DNA from: Whitmania pigra
Taxonomy: Eukaryota > Annelida > Clitellata > Hirudinida > Haemopidae
Direction: 5' to 3'
DNA length: 64,000 nucleotides
Assembly (NCBI GenBank): GCA_021613335.1
Contig: JAJTWR010000044.1
Coordinates: forward strand, 1,485,501 to 1,549,500
The position numbers and the translations under genes are program-made. Each line of letters opens with the position of its first letter. Position 1 is the first letter of the stretch. Under the pieces are notes generated by a model. It was not told where the DNA came from and made no database searches. It was given only the letters and a program-made list of their open reading frames with translations. Of this stretch, positions 57,734-64,000 are shown in pieces.

Positions 57734-58651
57734 ATGGTCTTTATTTGATATGAAAACAGTTGCATTCTATTCCTACCTAGGTCAACTACGTACTTCTCAG
57801 TAATTTTTAAATGAACTTATTGATGGTTGAATAATGATGATAATGATGGCTTGCAATGACTGTAGTTTGGTTGAATCTGTCAGTGCCAGTCAGAGATCAT
57901 ATTTCTTGTTGATGCGACATGCCCTTATAATAAGCGTTGAGAATATTCAAACCATTCTGAGTGAGTGTTTATGGGCTTCAACAAAGCTTGGTTTCTGAGT
58001 CAGCGCATTTTTGTCACCTGGATATTTTTGCGATGGACAACACGTTGTTTAGTGTACATCTTTTGTCGAACATTCAGCATTTAATAAAGTTTTTTTTCTA
58101 ATTTTGTTTGCTGTCTTAAAATTTCTGTTTAGAGTGTTTGCCTGAAAGCACTTACAACTGCAGGGTTTCCCTAATTTCCTAAACAACCTGATAAACTAAT
58201 CGAGTAAATCTAGATTCCGAGATTTTATAAATATTTGCAGCGGGAGTGATTAAATTTGTCTTATGAGGTAACCACTAATAAAACTCATGCTTCCACGCTT
58301 TCAAGATGTTGCAAACATCGCCAAATCCATCTTTGACATTAATCGTCAATGGCAATAGGACGTCTGTTAGCGGGGGTTTTTCCCCTTATGTCGTTCCTTT
58401 CGGTTCCAACTTGTACTGGTTTTTTGTTTCAGTAATAAAAGGAAAAAAAAACCTAAAATTTCTAACGAGGGAGCACTGACTACAGCTATGCTACACTACT
58501 GCTTTGCTAATTATGCTCGTAAAATCTGGCATTTGGGAGGGATGCATTTTTGTTTTATTGTCTCAGGTTTTGTTTTTCTCAGCTTTGGATGAACAACTCA
58601 GTATTGTTTGTAGACTTAAGCTTCATAAACTGATTATAATTTGTTCGAGGT
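57734..58651. other. 3' flanks of the convergent PDS5 and C2CD3-like genes
   Basis: This 918-bp gap holds both 3' untranslated regions. A PDS5 AATAAA lies at 58083-58088. A G-rich/C-rich short hairpin (GGGGGTTTTTCCCC) at 58374-58387 may aid termination. No gene is seen. Confidence 0.45.
58083..58088 (+). promoter_or_regulatory. candidate polyadenylation signal of PDS5
   Basis: AATAAA about 350 bases after the PDS5 stop, followed by a T-rich stretch (AGTTTTTTTTCTAATTTT), a typical arrangement. Confidence 0.55.
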
Positions 58652-61600
58652 TTATTTGTCTTGCAGTTTATTTGCTAAGATCTTTGCAATCCTTTGAGAT
58701 TCTTCAATGGATGGAACTTTGAAGCTTTTGAATGCAACGATTCTCTGTGATACTTTCCTTTTGTGTTCTGATAGCCAGTCCCCAATCAGAATGTTCTTTC
58801 TTTCGGCAAGGTCAGATGCCAGTGAGGAAGGTGTCGAGCGTGCACTTTCGGGTTTAATTTCGGGGGAGCTAGAGAATAGGAAAATGAGATCAGTTTAAAC
58901 TAATTAATCAATTTAATTTATTTATGTGTGTTGCTTACTTCTGCAAATCCCTCTCAAAAACTTCCCTGGTTATCACAGGAGTTTCAGTCTGTACAGATTT
59001 TTCAGTGAAATTTAAGTGAGGCACAGAAGAACACTCACAATCTTCAATGCCTCCTTGAGAAATAGAATCTTCAGGCGAAAAAAGACCAACAGCTTCGTTT
59101 CCTTCTGGACTTTCATTCATTGAAATGCAAATGCAGTCTTGTTTGTCATCTGATAAATGCTCTTGGAAGTCATCACATTCGCATGGTTCAAGGTTGTAAT
59201 TCTGAATGAAAATGTTAGGAGAACTGTTTTGAGAAGTTAGGTTCTTTTCGAAAGCCCGATGACTAGAATGCCTCTCATTAGTTGCTTCGTTAAACTCTAC
59301 TCGATCTCTGGGATGGTTACTTTCCGGACGAGTATCTTGTGCCAAGGATTGCAAATCTTGAATTCGAATTTCGAAGGATTGGGATATTTTGTGCTTCAAT
59401 CTGGTGGTAAGTTCCTCAAGAGCATCAGTGATGTTCCTAAATGTTAATTCAAAACGTTTGTTATTATCATGTATTTATTGAACTCAAAATGAATGCTAAA
59501 CTAACTTTGTGATTAATTCACTTGACTCAATGTCGACGTCATCGTTTTCAATTTTATCATATCTCATCTCTATCTGAGAACATATAAACAATTACACAAT
59601 CGTTAAAAGTCTGTAAAATAAGTAGGAATTATCTGAAGCATAAAATGGTAAAACTAAATTGTTGAAATTACTTGATTCGATGGTGATGTTACTTTTTGAA
59701 AGGGAGTGACTGAAACCTGGAGAGCATCATTTTGTGTTGTTAAAAAATGCTGAAAATTCAAAAATTCGATGAATACTTACCTTTATTTGTCCTTGCTGTG
59801 AGCCGTTGTAATCATTGATGTTGTAAAAGCCAGTAATAGTTTGGAACTTCTCAGTTAACAAAGGTTTCAAGTCAACAGATGCAAATCCCAAACATTTGTC
59901 ACTTGAAATATCTGATATGATAAGCAATTAGATGCAGAAATTAAAAATAATAAGCATATAAATCAAATAACAACCTCCAAATTCGTGGTTTTCTAATTTA
60001 CTTTTGTGCCAAACTTTGAGCATTAAATTCTGAAAGGCATTTATGCACAATTAGGAACAAGAAATGGTGTAAGTGTTGAATAATTATGTAGACTAAATAG
60101 TGGAGCATAATGCAACTAGTTGAAATGTTGCACAGAACATCCAACTCTTGCAAATAATTGAGATGTGCCAATTAATTAAAGCATTCACAAATTCATAATA
60201 TTTACACAATAATTCATAACACTTACATAATAATTACAAACTCATTCCAACTTACATTTTCATGGCCATTATTAAGAAATTCTTTGCTGAGCCACACATT
60301 TGCGACATCATTCCACACAGGATCACAGTCCATCTTAGCAACTTTTGTGCTCTCAAATGACGTTGATGTTTCGAACGTTACATAAGCATTTGGAAGAACT
60401 TGCTTACTGCCACAAAAATAATATTTAATGAATGCAACTGAACAACAACACGAATTCCAAATGGTTCTCACTTGTTCTGCAGTTGTTTTGGGAGATGGTA
60501 GGCTCTTTCGATTGCAACACGAGCCAAAAAGTTATCTTCCTCCCTAAAATTCTCTGCTTTTTTATCAACTCCAGAGATGTTATTATCTACTTCGTGGTCC
60601 TGTTTTGATGAACAAAATCCATTGATTCACTGAATCATAATCACGCAACATTGAGAATGTAGCAAACAGATTTCATAAATTCTGAGAAGATAGCACATTA
60701 GCAAAACATACCACTTCTGCGATTGAAGCCTGAATGTTGTAATGAAGACAGGCTGAACCCAAATAATCAGAACGTGCATTGAACAATGGACAGTATCCGC
60801 TGTATAAAGATTTCAAAAATATATTTAGCCTTTACTGCCTTTTACACAAAATAGAGAATATGTAAAACACAACATTACAAAATAAAATGCAACGTTATAT
60901 TTGCTTTACATTTTGCCCACAAACGCTGATTTCATAAATCCTGAGAACTCTTAGCAGTGACTAACAAATTGAAATAAACAATTCTGAACATTAGTAGAGA
61001 TCCTCATAAAAATAAAAATTACTATTAAATCATTAAGGTTATTGTTAAATAATTAAACTTGATGTTAAATAATTAAATTACAAATGTAGTTAAATAATTA
61101 AAGTTATTGTTAAAGCATTAAAGTATTGCCTGCTTATGGCTTTGCTGTTGGTGAATTCGACAAGATCCACAAGACTGACGTATCCAGAACCAACATGCTC
61201 ATCATCCGCTCGTGGCAAAAGTTTGTCTTCAGATGTTCCGTCGCTCATCCAGACTTGGATCTCCAACCTCTCTTCAGTCAAATACCTTAAAAATAACAAA
61301 CGTTGCCATCAAACAGTGTCATTGGTCACTCTTAGTCATCACAGCTTTAAGTCATTGCATTGTATTTAATTGTCATTAAATCCTTTAATCAAATTATATC
61401 AATTAAGTGCTACCACCAGATGAAAGTTGGAGAAGAAACAATGTGAAAGTCTCTGACGTGGTTCATGTCGACATTCAAAACCCCAGCCCTTAGAGACAGA
61501 GGATAAAATTGAGAGTAAATGGTTTCTGAAAGTGGAAGTAGTTTCATGAAAAAAGTACAAAGCATGAGAATGTTGTTTTTATTTCAGTCAAATTACAACC

Positions 61601-63872
61601 AATTAGATTCATTTTGAGTGGAAAATCAAAAGTAACCTTGGTCAAAAAATTTGTAAGTGACGTAGCATTTCGCAGAAGCATTCCTCGGTGAACCATGGTG
61701 CAAGAGGCTCTCGAGTGGAAAACTTAAGTTGTCAATCCTCAGCCGAATGTTACACTTCTTTGTGGATGCAACTGAATCAATCCAAACATGTGAAAATAAA
61801 ACTTTGTTGTCAATTATTTGCAAAGCCCTTAAAAAATAAGACATTAAAAATGAAGGAAATGAAGAACCTGATGAAAGAACTGAGGCTGGCATCCTTTCCT
61901 CTCGAAGGATTGACTCCAACACGGAAGACGAAAACTCTGCAGCCATCTCAATTCCTCCAACGTGCTTCAACATATTTCCATCCTTATCGTGCCAACGAAA
62001 CCTCTTCACAGCATCTTGTTGTGGCCTTTCAATCGGAATCCATCCTCTCAAACCTTTAAAAATATCGTGATTTCGTTTATTTCAAAATTAAAGAAACAGA
62101 AGAATTTAGAAACTAAGTTAACATATTACATTAATAAGTCAAAATAAAGCCGCAAATCTGCTGGGCATGTTTTTTGCAAAAATAAATATTTAATCAATGC
62201 AAATGAACCTGTTTGTCTCTTCAGGATATCGATAAGAAATATTTTGACTCGGCCAATGAGGATGTTGTTTCCACTCGATGTTTTAACATTATCACCTGAT
62301 TTTAAACAACAATGATAATCATTAAACCTATTAACGATTCATTAATATGCTAAGAACAGGAAATAAAATTAAAATAATATAATAACTAAGTTATTAAAAT
62401 GATGCCTGCCTTCGTCAACATTTGTGCTGTAAACATTGATCTCCAGGTAGGCCTTTTCAAAAAGTTCTGAGTACGACAATTTCTCAGGTGTTGTCAGGGA
62501 GTTGTTGGAGTTCAAAGGGCACAGGAACTCAAAATGTGTGTTGAAAGCAGGTCTGGAAGAGCCTCCCACAACTCGAGTAACTTTTGTGTTCTTCAAACAA
62601 ATGCAGAAATTATTTTTTAATTTAGAAATATTTTAACTTTTCATGTTGGATCTAGTGTTCTATATATTTGTATTAATAATGATATGAATTGATTTTCAAG
62701 TTAAGTCAACAATTTCAGCAATTCACATGCATTTCAATGATGCACTTACAGTCTGCCCATTGATAACCATGGAAGTTGTGAGGAAAGTGTTAAGTCCTTT
62801 TTGTGAGTTCAACTTGTGCTCAAGTTCAGAATCTTGCATTGCCTGAGCTGCACACTTAAGTGGAAATGGCAGTTGATAAGAAGTGAAAGATAGACTACTT
62901 TTAATAATGATTTATTTGATTAAAGTCCATTGCATAACTACGATGATTGGGACTTGAAAAATAAACTACTGAATATTAAAGATGACACTACAAGTATTCA
63001 TACCTTCAGCCCACAAGCTCTTAATATTTGGACTGACAAACAGGCATGCTCTACGAGGGGATTGGCATGACTTGGCAACATTGCCTTTTCCTGAAATATT
63101 ATGGCATTAATAAGATAGAATAAAAATGATAAATAAGTTTAAGATAGGTAGATATTAACAAATAAGTTTAAGGTAGGTAGATATTGAGCATTAATAAGAT
63201 AGAATAAAAATGATAAATAAGTTTAAGATAGGTAGATATTAACAAATAAGTTTAAGGTAGGTAGATATTGAGCATTAATAAGATATAATAAAAATGATAA
63301 ATAAGTTTACGAAAGGTAGATATTAACAAATAAGTTTAAGGTAGGTAGATATTGAGCAGAGAAACCTTTGTTGCTGATGAATGGAGTACTCTGATGTTCA
63401 TGAATCCACACGAGGCTTCTTCATGCTGTGAATTATTATAATTATGATTATTATTATAATTATTATTATTTTTGTTATTGTTATAATGACAATGGGTTTA
63501 ATGCAATAAAACTCTCATCAGGCCATCAACGTTCATAAATGAAACAGGAGACACTTGTTATGGGTAAACGGGGTTATGTTATATCACATGCTAAAAATGA
63601 ACTTCTAATTAAGCCTGTTCCTGACACAAACAGTCAAAAAACAAATTCATTCCTTGTAAATTACAAGTTGTAACATGACTTAAAAATGATAAACTCAGCA
63701 TGTTGTTAACAGAAAGTTAAGATAATGTCTGCACAGAAATCAGAGATGATCTCACAAAAGGTGATGCCGAGGATGATTTCATCATTTCAATTGAAAACTC
63801 CGAAGAACTTCCAACGTCACCAGGAACCTTTGCATCGATTGCTCGGAAGAACTCGTTCAAAGACAATATGCC
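58652..63872 (-). CDS. C2CD3: C2CD3-like multi-C2-domain centriole protein, 3' part
   Basis: Exons right to left: 63872-63735, 63425-63366, 63090-63004, about 62853-62750, 62590-62410, 62295-62209, 62053-61637, 61525-61414, 61285-61130, 60799-60712, 60599-60472, 60406-60256, 60029-59975, 59911-59781, 59716-59672, 59573-59506, 59436-58939, 58868-58652 (TAA). Phases agree at nearly all joins. The segment LARVAIERAYHLP, NAYVTFET, DPVWN, NLMLKVWHK, CLGFASVDLKPLL, ITGFYNINDYNGSQQGQIKV is a C2 domain very like that of animal C2CD3. Two earlier C2-like stretches (PAFNTHFEFLCPL; LEIQVWMSDG) precede it. The C-terminus is a Ser/Glu-rich disordered tail. C2CD3 promotes centriole distal appendages and ciliogenesis. 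The 5' end lies outside the window. Confidence 0.85.
61024..61126 (-). repeat. about 22-bp tandem repeat abutting a C2CD3 splice donor
   Basis: About five imperfect units (minus strand AACTTTAATTATTTAACAATA-like) start three bases into the intron that follows the exon ending at 61130. That donor is GC, not GT. Confidence 0.75.
62911..62953 (-). mobile_element. 5'-truncated SINE tail in a C2CD3 intron
   Basis: The minus strand reads GTCCCAATCATCGTAGTTATG then CAATGGACTTTAATCAAATAAA, the family tail. A possible short duplication (ACTACT) flanks it. Confidence 0.75.
63106..63357 (-). repeat. 84-bp tandem repeat, exactly three copies, filling a C2CD3 intron
   Basis: Period 84 is seen from GAGC at 63186, 63270 and 63354. 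Each unit has an internal near-duplication (AAGTTTAAG(A/G)TAGGTAGATATT twice). On the gene strand the array starts eight bases after the donor at 63365 and fills nearly all of the 275-bp intron. Confidence 0.92.
63428..63490. repeat. ATT-rich trinucleotide microsatellite
   Basis: An impure (TTA)n tract directly upstream of the C2CD3 exon that starts at 63425, i.e. near a 3' splice site. Confidence 0.8.
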
Positions 63873-64000
63873 CTAAAGTTGTAAGCTTTAATTATTCAGT
63901 GTTAACTTAATTGCGTAACCATGTTGTTAACCATTATTAGCTGTCATTATTGTTATTATTATTTTACTCAGTATTATAATCATTCAATGCTATTTAAGGG

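Noticed and set aside
58374..58387. histone-type stem-loop or small RNA
   Set aside because: A short G-run/C-run hairpin with no conserved flanks and no histone gene nearby.

Overview
The window is eukaryotic nuclear DNA, almost certainly from an invertebrate metazoan. It is AT-rich, its genes are split by short introns (mostly 50-700 bp), and it carries dystrophin-, PDS5-, DMAP1-, prefoldin-, C2CD3- and GT92-like genes together with many retrotransposon and DNA-transposon remnants. C2CD3 implies centrioles or cilia and dystrophin implies an animal. I cannot name the phylum safely. No rRNA, tRNA, CRISPR or bacterial features were seen.

Layout. 1-6.1 kb: two broken copies of a Mutator-like (MULE) transposon. 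The first still shows a Ulp1-type cysteine-protease region and a PHD-like zinc finger, which is split by a 173-bp MITE with a perfect 9-bp target duplication. 7.3-7.9 kb: prefoldin subunit 1 (+). 8.4-10.8 kb: DMAP1 (-), ten exons, complete. 11.4-13.9 kb: a diverged PDK1-like AGC kinase (+), transcribed away from DMAP1. 16.1-22.2 kb: a solo LTR carrying nested insertions, including a full-length RNase H-containing LINE and a tRNA-derived SINE whose 3' tail matches the LINE tail. 22.3-24.5 kb: Tc1 and second-LINE remnants. 25.3-35.1 kb: the C-terminal half of a dystrophin gene (-): spectrin repeats, WW, EF-hand region, ZZ and coiled coil. 36-41 kb: unassigned exons on the same strand, possibly its 5' part. 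43.8-44.9 kb: an intronless GT92 glycosyltransferase (-). 47.2-57.7 kb: the complete 35-exon cohesin regulator PDS5 (+). 58.7-63.9 kb: the 3' part of a C2CD3-like centriole gene (-), running off the right edge.

The most unusual signal concerns introns. In PDS5 and C2CD3 at least six introns begin with a tandem repeat at, or within a few bases of, the 5' splice site. In two of them the repeat unit includes the exon end and the splice donor, so the donor itself is multiplied; in one (36-bp unit) the copies stay in frame. The same two genes also use several GC-AG introns. The second strong signal is a LINE/SINE partnership with shared tails, seen at several insertion sites with clean target duplications.

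The housekeeping genes are unlinked in function: protein folding, chromatin (DMAP1), sister-chromatid cohesion (PDS5), muscle/membrane scaffold (dystrophin) and centriole (C2CD3). No operon-like organisation is evident. Exon coordinates were read by eye from splice consensus, phase and protein similarity known from memory; none was checked by alignment software or transcripts.
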